Origin: Tenrec ecaudatus
Lineage: Eukaryota > Chordata > Mammalia > Afrosoricida > Tenrecidae
Direction of reading: 5' to 3'
Length of the DNA: 64,000 nucleotides
Assembly: GCF_050624435.1 (NCBI RefSeq)
Contig: NC_134535.1
Location: 75,140,494 to 75,204,493, forward strand
Shown here: positions 22,901 through 36,200 of the stretch, one piece after another
Layout of the letters: every line of letters starts with the position of its first letter
Numbering within the stretch: the stretch's first letter is position 1
Made by a program: the position numbers and the translations under genes
Notes under the pieces: model-generated
Told to the model about the DNA's origin: nothing
What the model saw: the letters and a program-made list of their open reading frames with translations, nothing else
Databases searched by the model: none

Positions 22901-25900
22901 TGTGGATACTCCAACCAAACACTGCTTGGTCCGCTGCCATCCTTGCGTGGTTATTCTGTTTCAGCCCCTTGCTTCAGCCACGGTGTCAACCCACATAATC
23001 GATGGTCTTCCTCTTCTCCACTAACCCTCCACTTTACCAAGTATAATGTCCTTGCTTCTAAGGACCATTCGGACTCGACTGCTTTCGAGATGGAGTTGGT
23101 TGTTCTGGAAGTCCATGGTACTTCCAGTCGTTTTCACCACCACGCACAGTTCAAGTGCATCGACTCCTCTGCAGCCTTCCTTATGCAAGGTCCAGCCGGC
23201 ACGTGCTGGGAGGGCTGGGAAACCTCAGACCTCAACGTGACATCTGCGCTCTTTAACACTTTAAAGAGGTTTGGGCAGCAGCGTTGTCTAATGCGATCTG
23301 TCATTTGATTTCCGGACTGCTGTGTCCATTGGTGTTGATTGTGGATCCAAGTAAAGTGAAATCCTTGACCACTTAGAGCTTTTCTCCATTTATCATGATG
23401 GTCCAGTTGTGAGGATTTTTCTTTTCTTTTTTTAAAAAATCATTTTATTGGGGGCTCTTACAACTTGCATCACAATCCATATATACATCTATTGTATGTC
23501 ACGTACATTTGTACAGTTGTTGCCCTCATCAGTCTTAAAACATTTGCTTTCTACTTGAGCCCTTGGTATCAGCTCCTCATTTTTTCCTTTCCCTCCCCCT
23601 CCCTCATGAATCCTTAATAATTTATAAATTATTATTAGTTTGTCATGTCTTACACTGTCTGATGCCTCCCTTCACCCACTTTTCTGTTGTCCATCCCCCA
23701 GGGAGGAGGTTATATATAGATCCGTGTAATCAGTTTCCCCTTTCTACCCTACCTATCTTCCACCCTCTCAGTAACACTACTCTCACCACTGGTCCGGAGG
23801 GGTTTAATCTGTCCTGGATTCCCTGTGTTTCCAGTTCCCATCTGTACCAATGTACATCCTCTGGTCTAGCCAGATTTCTAAGGTAGAATTGGGATCATGA
23901 TATTGGGGGCATGGGGAGGAAGCATTTAAGAACTAGAGGAAAGTTGTATGATTCATCATTGGTACATTGCACCCTGACTGGGTCACCTCCTCCCCTTGAC
24001 CCTTCTGTAAGTGGATGTACAGTTGCCTACAGATGGGCCTTGGGTCCCCAATCTGTACTCCCCATCATTCACAATGATATGATATTTTGTTCTTTGATGC
24101 CTGGTACCTGATCCTATCAACACCTCGTGATCACACAGGCTGGTGTGCTTCTTCCATGTGGGCTTTGTTGCTTCTGAGCTAGATGGCCGCTTATTTACTT
24201 TCAAGCTTTTAAGACCCCAGACGGTATATCTTTTGATAGCCGGGCACCATCAGCTTTCTTCATCACATTTGCTTGTGCACCCCCTTTGTATTCAGAGATC
24301 ATGTCAGGAAGGTGAGCATCATGAAATGACAGTTTAATAGAACGAAGTATTCTTGCATCGAGGGAGTACTTGAGTGGAGGCCCAATATCCATCTGCTACC
24401 TTAATACTAAACCTATAAATATATTTCCCCATCCTCATATATAACTATATTTGCCTGTATTTAGACCTCTATAAATGCCCTTTGCCTCCTAGTTCTTTCC
24501 TCTATTTCCTTTTACTTTCCTCTTGTCCCACTATCATGCTCAGCCTTCATTTGGATTTCAGTAATTACTCTTGGTTACATTGCCCTTGATCATGCCCTAC
24601 CAGAACTCTTACCCCTCCTCACCACTGATTTTGGATCACTTGTTGTTCCCTTGTCCCTGGGTTGGTTAACACCATTTCCTTTCCCCCACCTCCCCCTCTC
24701 CCATGTCCCAGAACCATCGTCCAGTTGTTTTCTCCTCCAGATTGTTTATCCCACCTATCCCATCTAGATAGAGCTGCAGAGATAATAATATGCACCCAAA
24801 ACCAAGACGGAGCAAGACAAAGTGACAAAAGAAAACAAAACAACGACAACAACAAAAACCACCAATGACCAAAAAAATAGAAAGAAAGAAAAGCCTGTAC
24901 ATAGTTCACAGTCTCTTTGTTGACCTTTAGGAGTGTTTTCCTGTCAACTGGTGGGCCAAGATGTGCTCCACTCTCTCCCCCTCCCCTTTCATTTGCTCCT
25001 GTGTGCTCTGGTCAGACATGCTCCTCTCCCTGAGCTGCAGATTCAGGGCCGTCCTCTTTTGTTTTGTTTTGTTTTTTTACATTGGGTTGTGATCCACACT
25101 GATGGCTGTAGTCTTTGATCTTCATCAAGAAGTGCTTCAAATCCTCCTGGCTTTCCGGACGGTGTTGTTTATGAGCCTGATGCTCATGCTCCTTCGCACA
25201 ACCCAGCTTCTCAGACGATGTGCTCATGCACACTGAATAAGCCTGGTGAAAGGCTGTGCCTCTGACTCACACCTTTTCTGATTTTAAACTAATAAGTAAT
25301 TATTTATATCAATTAATTAATATTACATTAGCGAGCTTCCTCAATTATTCTGTAATTGAGGAAGCAGGTTCATTCTTGTTTTACATTGCATAATTTCCCA
25401 TTAAGTGACTATTCTGTAATTTACCCAATCATTTCCATATTGATGCACATTCACATTATTTCCAGCCCTTTGCAACTACAAACAATGCAATAGTAACTAT
25501 AAATATGCTACTTTGTTACAGGTGAGACTATACCTAGGATAGATTCCTGGATGTGACATTTCCGGGTCAAAAGGCCTTCAAGTGTTTCAACCAGCTGTCA
25601 TGTTTGGAAATTATCTGACAAATAACCCTTCAACACCTATTCCTAATGAGCCCTAGTGACATTGTGGGCAAGCCCTGAGCTGCGACCCACACGGCTGGAG
25701 GTTCAAACCCATCAGCCGTCCCATGGGAGAAAGAGGAGGCTTATCTGCTCCTATAAAGAGTCACAGTCTGGAAGCCCGATGTAGGGTCAGAAGCCACTCC
25801 CACGTAGTGGCAGCGGATTCGGTCATTTTTTGGTGGGGAATGGAAATCAATTACTGTCTTCATAGAACTTCTGAAGACAAAGCGATCTTTAGCAGCTGCA

Positions 25901-28900
25901 GTTGTAGGCGTACTGAGAACTTTGCTGGATGATAGGAAGACAAATACTGGTGTGTGTAAATACAAAGACCCTAACAGTGGAGCGGGGAGGATACTTGTGG
26001 CAAGATGCTGCGCTTTACCAGTACTGTAAGCAAAACCTGGAGGTCGAGATGCTGTCACGGAGTCGGAGGTCTTTCATCCGGAGACCTTGAAAGATGGACG
26101 AAGAGGACTTTGTCGTCTGAGGGAGAAGAAGGTCTGTCGGTCAAGCCAGGACCAGCAATCCCGAAAGGGCCTGGGTTAGATGGGGAGCCATCTCTTCTTG
26201 GCACAATTGGAGGTAGGGACCCAGGGAGAACTAGGGACGGAATGCTGGTGCCAGGCTTCAAGGAGCCTTGAAACCATATCCAGGAAAAGTTCTTACTTTA
26301 CCCTGGAGGCCTGAAGAGCCTTTAGTTGGGAAGTCATGTTTGGGAGTTAGGAAGACAATGGGAACCTGATGGAAAATGGACTGAGGTGTAGTAACAGTTC
26401 GTTAACCAATGACGAGGAGCTGGCGTCAAAGCAACACAATTTCCTGAGTACCTACTGTGCACCAGGCCTTCAGACGGACACAGGTTGGTAACTCTGTGAA
26501 GCCTCACATCGTCCATATGAAGCAGATCTATATGATTCTGTATCAAAGCAGGTTCAGCAACATTCATTGACCCGCCCTTCAGAGGAGTCCTGGCTGGGTA
26601 GGGGCTCCTCACTGCGCCGCGCTTCCCAAGGTCGGCAGTTTGAAACCACCAGCTGCTCAGGAGAAAGACGGGCTTTCCGCTCCTGTGAAGAGTTAGTCTC
26701 AGAAACACACAGGGGCAGTTCCGCTCCGTCCTATATAGGGTCCCTGTGGACGGCAGTGAGTTTGGTTTTTAAATTTTCTTGTATTGAAAGACCACTGACT
26801 CTTTCCTCTCCACGGTGCTGGCGGGGTGAAAGGAGACCAGCAGGTGCATTTGCGGGACCTTGTCGAGATAAGATTTGCCCAATCTTGGCAGCCAGCTGAA
26901 CACGGGCTGTGGAAATGGTGCCGTGCTTCCAGCCCAGCACCCAGGTAGGTGGTGATGCTGGTCCCACAGATGTACAAGAGGAGGAGCGGAGACAAGATGA
27001 CCTCAGGTTTGGATATATTGGCTTGGAGGTGACTGGAGGACAACTGGAGCAGTGAGGTCTAGAAGGCAGCTGAAAATAAAAGTCCACGAATGTTGGACAG
27101 TAAGGTTTAAGACTTATCAGGAGCGATGGAAAGGTGGAATTATAGGGACGAATCAGGTGGTTCAGGAAGGAAATGTACAGCGAGGACACCCCCCCTAACC
27201 CAAAATTGCCCGCGTCCCAGGAAGAAGTGCAGGGAGCAGTCCTCAGGCTTCTGCCCTCTCTCCTATCTCTGCCCCCTAATAGCGATGCGGCAGAGAGTGG
27301 CATGCTGTCCCGCCTGGGTGACCTGCTCTTCTACACGATTGCTGAGGGACAAGAGCGGATCCCTATCCACAAGTTCACTACTGTAAGTCACTCTCCACCC
27401 ACTCTGTTCCTTGGGGGTCTCCGTGACGGGTTGCTCAGTGAGAACAGGGAACAAGAGGTGAGAATCAATCTCTGCCTCTGCCTCTGAGACAGTGCCAGCC
27501 CTGTCCCACAGTGGGAAGACTGAACCTTCTGACCTCAACCTGTCTTTCTGACTTAGGGCTGTGACTCAAAGGGGTTCCCGGTCAGACTGAGAAAGGACAG
27601 GAATCCCTTGTTAGCTTTCAAAGCTGCTCCATTCCCTGCTTTCTTCGTCTCTAAGCCCATTGATCCCACTCGCTATTTGTTCCACCACGTGCTCTTCCTG
27701 ATAGTAGGTTGAGTTGAGCAAACTGGGTACCACTCGGAAAGATGATTGGGCAACGATGACCGTGCTTGGAGGTGGTCTTACTGGGCCTCTTCTTTTCCCT
27801 CAGGCACTGAAGGCCACTGGCCTGCAGACCTCAGACCCCCGACTCCGGGACTGCATGAGCCAGATGCGCCGCATGGTGCGCGAGTCCAGCAGCGGTGGCC
27901 TCTTGGACCGAGACCTCTTCCGAAAGTGAGGGCCCCAGGATGAGGGGCCCTGCTCTCAACACTGTGCTGTGCACTCAGTCTAAGAGCAGGGAGGGGCCCC
28001 GGGGGTTACTGTATTACTTTCCACTACGTAAGTCATGCAGGAATGTGCATCGAGACCTATATGTCCTGTTGCCCTCCTGACCTCCTCTCAGTTCACTTCC
28101 CTGTATGTAAACGTTAACAGAGCAGTGGGCATCTTCCAGAGAAAGTCCTGTGTCTTGATATACAAACATGAATAGATATAAATAAATCTATCTATCTACA
28201 GATGTGCATACAATGTAAGATTTTTCTTCCATATAAATGTGATGTGCTAGAATATAAATAGGCTGCTATTTTTCTCTTAATACTTGACCACAGGTTGTTT
28301 TGTCCTGTCACTACCAGCCTACATTTCAGAGATGAGGCAACTAAGACCCAGAGAGAGAGTGACTTATTGAAGGTCACAGTGACTGGCCCCAAACCTGATG
28401 ACCACCCACAACCTTCTTGATTCCCAACTGCCCTGGCTCCAGAGCGAGTCCGGCACCCCCTAACCCAATCATGTCTGGGATCCAGGTGTGTGAGCAGCAA
28501 CATTGTGCTCCTGACCCAGGCATTCCGAAAGAAGTTTGTCATTCCTGATTTTGAGGACTTCACGGGCCATGTGGATCGCATCTTTGAAGATGCCAAAGAG
28601 CTCACTGGAGGCAAAGTGAGGGCCAGGGGACTTGGGGGCAGGGGAGTGGGGCAAGGGCTCTGGGCCAGACTTGCCTTGCTTCACAGACTTGTCCTGGGGC
28701 TGGTATTCCAAAGGGGGACAGAAAGCAGAACCTCTGAAAATAGGGACAAGGGCTTTAGGTATTTCTGGGGCCCTGTCTGACTTCTAGAGCACACAAGGGA
28801 CTAGGGGTTTTATGGGGACAACTGATACAGGTAATCAATAGAATTAACAGAGACCTCTTGGGTGATTAAGCCTAAGAACAGAAAGGAGGGAGCTCACTCC

Positions 28901-30241
28901 TGCATTATTAGCCTTTTGTCAGGGCCTGACCACCACCCCTAGAGCAGCAGTTCTCAAACCTGTGGGCCGTGACCCCTTTGGGGGTTGAACGACCCTTTCA
29001 CAGGGGTCACCAATTCATAACAGTAGCAAAATGACAGTGATGAAGTAGCACAGAAAATAATGTTATGGTTGGGGGGGTCACACCTGAGGAACTGTATGAA
29101 AGGGTCGCAGCATTAGGAAGGTTAAGAACCACTGCCCTAAAGGATTGTGGCCACAGAAGAACATGCCTTCTAGAATGTGAGGCTTAGGGGGCCCCAGTGA
29201 TCCACAGGCCGGAGGGGGACTCACTGCCCTACAGGAGCCAGAAGGTCACTTTTTTCCTTGAACCAATGCTGAGCCTCAGTCTTGTTTTCCCTCTCCACAT
29301 CCATCTCTCCGTTCAGTCTCTTCTCTCTCCTGCTCCTGCCCAGGTGGCTGCCTACATCCCTCAGCTGGCCAAGTCGAACCCAGAGCTTTGGGGTGCCTCC
29401 CTGTGTACTGTGGACGGTCAGCGGTGAGCTGCTGGTGAGAGGAGGGGGAGGCCGGGCACAGGAGCCCGCCAAAGGCTGACCCCTTCCCTGGTACTTGTCT
29501 GCCCATAGGCACTCCGTGGGCCACACCAAGATTCCCTTCTGCCTGCAGTCCTGTGTGAAGCCCCTCACCTACGCCATTTCCGTAAGCACCCTGGGCACCG
29601 ACTACGTGCACAAGTTCGTGGGCAAGGAGCCCAGTGGCCTGCGCTACAACAAGCTCTCCCTCAATGAGGAAGGTGAGCGCCCCCACCCCCCACCCCGAGC
29701 TCAAACCCCTTCCCCCGCCCCCACCCCGCATGCCTGGCTTAGCTTGCCCCTTTGCTTTGGGGCCTTGTTTCCCCTTTATGGTCAGTCTTTCTTCCTGAGC
29801 ATGGAAGTCTTTCTTGTTGAACCTGCAGAGTGGACAGGCTAACCAGGAGATTTTGCCAAGTGGTCGATAAAGTTGGGTGTTTGTATTTCCCCAGGAATCC
29901 CCCATAACCCCATGGTCAATGCCGGTGCCATTGTGGTGAGCTCCCTGATCAAGGTCAGTGCTACCCTAGCCTTCTGAAAGGCACTGTTCTCTAAGCTCCC
30001 TTGCCCCTGTGCCATATCTGCTCAGCTCTGCAGGGAGACGGGTGTGGGCCAAGGTTTCTTTGGGGGTCACGGGAGTTGTGGGAGAACATGACAGGGTCCT
30101 AAGTATTACACTGAGAGAGTTGGTAGAAGGAGCATCATTCTATCCACCCCACCCCACCCTATGCCTTACACAACACACCACCACATCAACCACACCACAT
30201 CACACACACCACACCATACCATACATACGCCCCCACCTGCC

Positions 30242-30294
<53 letters not shown>

Positions 30295-33200
30295 CCCTGC
30301 CTCTCCGCCCATCAGTCAGGAGCCCAGAGCCTCCTGGCCTTAGAGAGAGAAGTCAGCAGATCTTGACCCCTGCCTAGGACCCAGTGCCAAATGTCCGATA
30401 CTGGGGGAGGACAGCACTGCCAGGTGCTGATTGGCCACCTCTGGGTGAGGGACACATGCAGAGAAGGGTGAATGGCCAGGCCAGGGCAGCTATTCACGTC
30501 ACCTGGAACTGTGAGTGGCCTTGAGCGAGAGTGTGGGGCTGGCTCATCAGCTGTGGGTCTCCGGGGTTGAGCAAGAGCCAGCGAGCAGCCAGCGTGGGCA
30601 GTAGCACTGTCACCAATCACAGCCCCTTCTGGGGAAGGTGGTGTCAGGAACCTCCCCCAGACTCAGGTGTCTGGTTGTGTCTGAGTCCCTGTGGTGTTGA
30701 CTCTTGTTGACGCAGGCAGGCAGGCAGCGAGGAGGCTGGGCTGGGGGGCGGGGCTGGGTGAGGTGGGGGAGATCACACTGAGACTGACTCCCTTTTGCTC
30801 TGTGGCGGCTCTATCTTCAGCCCTGTCTCTGGGACCTGCCTCATCCCCTCCCCACCTAAGCAGGCCTGTTACTGGACTTTCCTCTTTAGCTGTTTCCGTT
30901 GTGAGTGTAATTAGAGTATTTTGACACAACTTCATTCCATTTTGACACCTACTCTAGCCTTGGGGTTGGGAGTCTGGGATATAGAGGAAAACCCTAGCGC
31001 AGCATACAGAATGGGATGGCACTTGGTGAGGGTCATGGATAAGGTGGGAACTGGTCTGGGACCCGAGGAAAATGGAGAGGGAGGATTGGAATTGAGCATG
31101 AAAGTGAGGATGGGGGAGGGAGGGAAGAAAGAGGAGCTGATACCCAGGGCTCAAATAGAAAGTAAATGTTTAGAAGATGATGATGGCACCGTATGTACAG
31201 ATACGCTGGATACAATTGATGTGTGGATTGTTGTTAGAGCGCCTAATAAAATGCTCTTTTAATAAAAAAGAAAGAAAAGAAAGTGAAGGTAAACCTCACA
31301 AGTGTTTTGGCCTTGAGAGTCGTGGCAGAGAAGGGCCTGTGCACATTTTGTTGCGTATGAAATGGAAATGGAACAAATTATTTCACAAAGCAAACAAATG
31401 TTGATGAAAAGGCTGGGTGGTGCCAGGGAGGCTCGTATCTGCACCCTCGTTACTTGACAATAAATTTAAAAGGTTTGGGTTAGAAAGTAACCAGATAGGT
31501 ATGAATAAAAAAATCTCCGTGTATGGCACTACATTGAGGTAGTGGACGGACTTTGGGCCTCTGCTCAAACTGTCCCTCAATGCAAGAACACTTTGTTCTA
31601 ATGACCTGGCATTCTGTGGTGCTCACCTTCCCAACACGATCGCCGAAGACAAATGGGCGCATAAGCAAATGTGGTGAAGAAAGCTGATGGTGCCCAGCTA
31701 TCAAAAGATATAGCGTCTGGGGTCTTAAAGACTTGAAGGTGAACAAGCAGTCATCTAGCTGAGAAGCAACAAAGCCCACATGGAAGAAGCACACCAGCCT
31801 GTGCGATCATGAGGCGTCAACAGGATCAGGTAACAGGCGCCAGAAGACCCAAAACAAACAAACTAAAAGCATATTGTTCAGAACAAAGGGGGTCAGAGCA
31901 GAGAATCAAAACCCATCTGTAGACAATAGGACAACCCCTCACAGAAGGGTCACAGGGAACGGATGAGTCAACCAGGGCGCAGTAAAGCACTGACGAAACA
32001 CAATATTCCCCTAGTTCTTTGAAGCTTCCTCACCACCCCGTCATGACCCCAGTCTTGCCTTTCGATTCTGGCTAGACCAGAGCATGTACACTACAGATAA
32101 GAGCTCACGACACACAGACTCCAGGTCAGATCCACCCCTCAGGAGCAGAAATGGAAGTTGCAGAGATCAGGAGGATAGGGGTAAGGTGAGGGGAGAAGAG
32201 GAAGGGGGAACTGATCGCAATGATCATAATATAACACACACACACACCCCTGGGATGAGCAGCAGAAACGTGGTTGAAGGGAGACCCCAGTGTAAGATAT
32301 GAAAATAATAATTTATCAAGGGGTCACAAGGGTAGGGGTAGGGTGGGGGAAGAGGAGCTGATATCCAGGCTTCAACTAGAAAGTAAATGTTTAGAAAATG
32401 ATGCTGGCAACATAAGTACAACTGTGCTTGATACAATTGATATAGGGAATATTATATGAGCTATAAGAGCCCCCAATGAAATGATTAAAAATAATAAGTA
32501 AAATAAAAAACAAAAATAAATTGTCATATGCAAAAAAAAAAGGCATCTTGCAAAAACAGGGACTGTAGCAGTAGCAACCTGGTCTCTCAGAAGTCCTGCT
32601 GCCCTCCCCTCTGGTCATCCTCCCGGCCAGGTCCTCACGCCCTTCTCCTGTGTGTCTCTCTGCAGATGGACAGTAACAAGGCGGAGAAGTTTGACTTTGT
32701 AAGTCCCCTTGTTGTCCTCAGTGCCTGGGTGTGCTTCTTCCTGGGGGACTGCTCTGTCCAGCGGCTGCTGCCTCTGACCCCACCAATACCAGCCCATCCT
32801 GGAAGCTTAGTGGGTGGGGAAGGGGGGGAATCTAGTGGCCTGAGGGCAGCCTCCTCATGCCCTGCCCTCTGGGACAAGGACAGAGACTATCAGAGGGCCG
32901 GTCGGTTAACCGGGTATGTGCAGGTCGGGGGCGTCGAGCATGTGGGAGCCCCTGTGCCGCTTTGTCGTTTCCAGGTGTTGCAGTATCTGAACAAGATGGC
33001 TGGCTATGAACACATGGGCTTCAGCAATGCCACGTGAGGCTCTGATCAGAGTGGGCTTGAAGGCCTGTGTGCAGTTTGAGAGGGGAGCGGGGAAGCTGCT
33101 GAGAGGGAGAACCTAATCAATCCCAGGGTTCCTCTAGGCCCTTTCATTACATGATAGTCACGCCGTGTCCCTTAAAAGGCAGCCCCTTCTGGGCCAAGAG

Positions 33201-36200
33201 TCTCCAAGCCCATAAGTTTCCCTGGGTCGTTTGGCCTCTTTGCTTCACTATGCCCAGTGTTTGCCCAGCTTGGAAGATTCCTCCCGGCTGCCTATCAGAA
33301 TGCAGAAAGGGCCTGTGTTAGCCTGGCCCTGGGATAGTGACCTCTCCCCCTTAGGAAAGGTGTTTTCCCCCTTCTCCTCATTCCCCATCCCCCAAAATTT
33401 CAAGTACTAAGTTGGGTGCTTGCTTCAGATTCCAGTCGGAGAAGGAGACAGGGGACCGGAACTACGCCATCGGCTATTATCTCAAAGAAAAGAAGGTAAG
33501 GGGCTGCAGGTGGTGGTGGGGACGGAGCAGAAACAACGCAGGCCGTGTGAAAGGGGCCGAGCTCAGGGGAGCAATGCTCTGTCCTTCCCACTTGGCAGTG
33601 CTTTCCTAAGGGGGAGGACATGATGGCTGCCCTGGACCTCTACTTCCAGGTAAGCAGACCCTGCAGCTCCCTATGGCACGGGTGCCCTTTGCAATAGCAG
33701 CGTCAAGTGACAGCGCGTACACACACACACACCCTGAGAGTGTGGAGGTCAGGTGACACTGCTGCCTCGCTCTCATCTCCGCAGCTGTGCGCCGTGGAGG
33801 TGACCTGTGAGTCCGGCAGTGTCATGGCAGCCACCCTGGCCAACGGAGGGATCTGCCCCATCACCGGGGAGAGTGTGCTGAGCGCGGAAGCGGTGCGCAA
33901 CACCCTCAGCCTCATGCACTCCTGCGGCATGTACGACTTCTCTGGCCAGTTTGCCTTCCATGTGAGTGTTTCTGGCCCTGTCCCCCATTCCCACAAGCCC
34001 AGGGCCAAGAAGCGAGGACACTCAATCTCTGAAGCACGTTTGAGCCAGGCAATTAGACTCGAATCCCTCGGGGAGTTTGTCACATGTCCCATTCCTCAAA
34101 CCTGAATTAACGGGTGTTTCGACCCTGGGACCACTCTTGCGTTGCCCTCTTTCAGAGCCCAGCACCACCCTGTTCACATGAGGCCTGTCTGCATCCCAGC
34201 GCCCCTTTTCTTCCCGTGCTTTTACTACCAGCTGTAATTACTCTCGTCTGTAGCGTATCTCCTCCTGCCAGACTACGAGCTAAAGCAGGGCTTCCAGGCC
34301 AGCTAGTACGATTTCCAGACTGAGTCACTGCGTTACACGGGCCACGACTAGGGGTAGGAGACAGGAGAGCAGGCGGTGACCAGCCAAAAGGTCAAGGGAG
34401 AGAGATGGCGGCCTTCCCCATGCAATCATTTGGGCCACCCAGATTCCGAGTGCCCCCTCAGCCTCCCCTGCCCCGCAGGTGGGTCTGCCAGCCAAATCAG
34501 CTGTGTCAGGGGCCATCCTGCTGGTGGTACCCAACGTCATGGGAATGATGTGCCTGTCACCACCGCTGGACAAGCTGGGGAACAGCCAGAGAGGCATCAG
34601 CTTCTGCCAGGTCAGGTGATTTGCAGAGAGGAGGGATTGAGTACACTCGGGGGCTGAGTGCCAGGGTAACTGAGCGAGACGTCTGGCTTACAATTCTAGA
34701 GGCTGGTGTCGCTCTTCAACTTCCACAACTACGACAACCTGAGGCACTGCGCTCGCAAGCTAGACCCGCGGCGCGAGGGAGGGGAAGTCCGGGTAGGAGA
34801 GCCCTGGGAGGGCTTGCGATGAGAACTGTCCTGGCTGAGCAGCGGGGAGGGGCGGGGGGAGGGGGGAGGGTCAGGCAGAGCTGGGATCCAAGTGGCAGGT
34901 GCTCTCAGGTGCGCATGGTCTGTTTCAGAACAAGACGGTGGTGAACCTGCTATTTGCGGCCTATAGTGGAGATGTCTCGGCTCTGCGAAGGTACTTCTGC
35001 TGTGACCAAACTAACAGTAAAACAGCCCTGGCCACGGAGCTCATTAGGAGGCAGACAGCAAAACCTAGTCCCCGGGTTACAAATGAGATCCGTTCTAATT
35101 GGGTCTTTAAGAGTTCGTGGGGTAAGTTGCAGCCGGTGCCTGTGGTCCTGATTTAGCCTTAGTGAGTGCAAAACCAAGCTCGGTGCCTGTTCACGGACTT
35201 CAGAGTTGCATGCAACAAATGAAGGTGGTGGTGAAGAAGGATTTGTTGAGTTGGGGTTGACAAGGGCAAATGCCCACGGCCCAGGGCAGGGAGGAGTCGT
35301 CTCAGCAGCTGACTAGTCGCGCCCGAGGGCCGTAGTTGTCTTTAGCTTGGACATCAGCCAGATGCATGGAGCTTGCATTTCATGTGAAATTCTTTTAAAG
35401 GACAGTGTCTTGCCATGTGTGGTCAAGGAAAAAAACCAAACTCACTGCCATCGAGTCCACGCTGGCTCACAGTGACACCGTGTGGGTTTCCAAGACTGTA
35501 AGGGCTTACAGGAGTGGAGAGCCCAGTCCTTCTCCTGTGGTGTCAAACTGCCGACCACGGGAACTCCAGCCCAATGAGTAACCACTGTACCATCAGGGAT
35601 TCTTTGCTGTGTTAGAACTTACTGTCAGCCAGTCATTATTAACCTAGGCTCGAACAGCTGAGACGTAGCAGGTAGGGTCCCTACCTGAAATGACCCAACA
35701 CCCACAAATGCGTACTGGGCGCCTACCGTGGGATGACAGCAACGTTTGTTTCCAGAGTTACGACCCTCGCCATTCTAGGGAAGGGGCAACAAGGGCCTGC
35801 AGCTCTTTGCCTGAACTTAACTGTTTTACTTGTTCTGGAACCCATGCCAGACTGCACCCCAGCTGGGCTGATCTGCATCCCACCAACTGTTTCCACTGCC
35901 CTTAGGTTTGCCCTGTCAGCCATGGACATGGAGCAGAAAGATTATGACTCCCGCACAGCCCTGCACGTGGCTGCAGCTGAAGGTAACCAAGGGGGTAAAT
36001 GGGAGGGATGCCCGCTAGTAAGACCCTAACAAGTAGATTCTACGAGCCTACGGGACCGGGTAGAATGGGGCCATTAGGGCGTCAAAAACTGCAAGTTTCT
36101 GCAGCAGCAGCCGCCGCAGGCTGCTGTCTCGGTGAGCAGCTGGGCTTCTAGCAAGTGTGCCACCACGCTCCCCAGAGGACTACGTCGTCGTCTAGGCGCC

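Noticed and set aside
26731-27303. 190-codon minus-strand frame ending in GLS2 exon 2
   Set aside because: It overlaps an AfroSINE at one end and is antisense to a real exon at the other; no recognisable domain.
30009-30377. 122-codon frame in GLS2 intron 7
   Set aside because: It is driven by His/Thr repeats from the (CA)n tract, lacks splice sites and has no homology.
33707-34105. Plus-strand frame of 132 codons spanning GLS2 exon 12
   Set aside because: It is exon 12 extended into both introns; the real coding part is 33,785-33,961 only.
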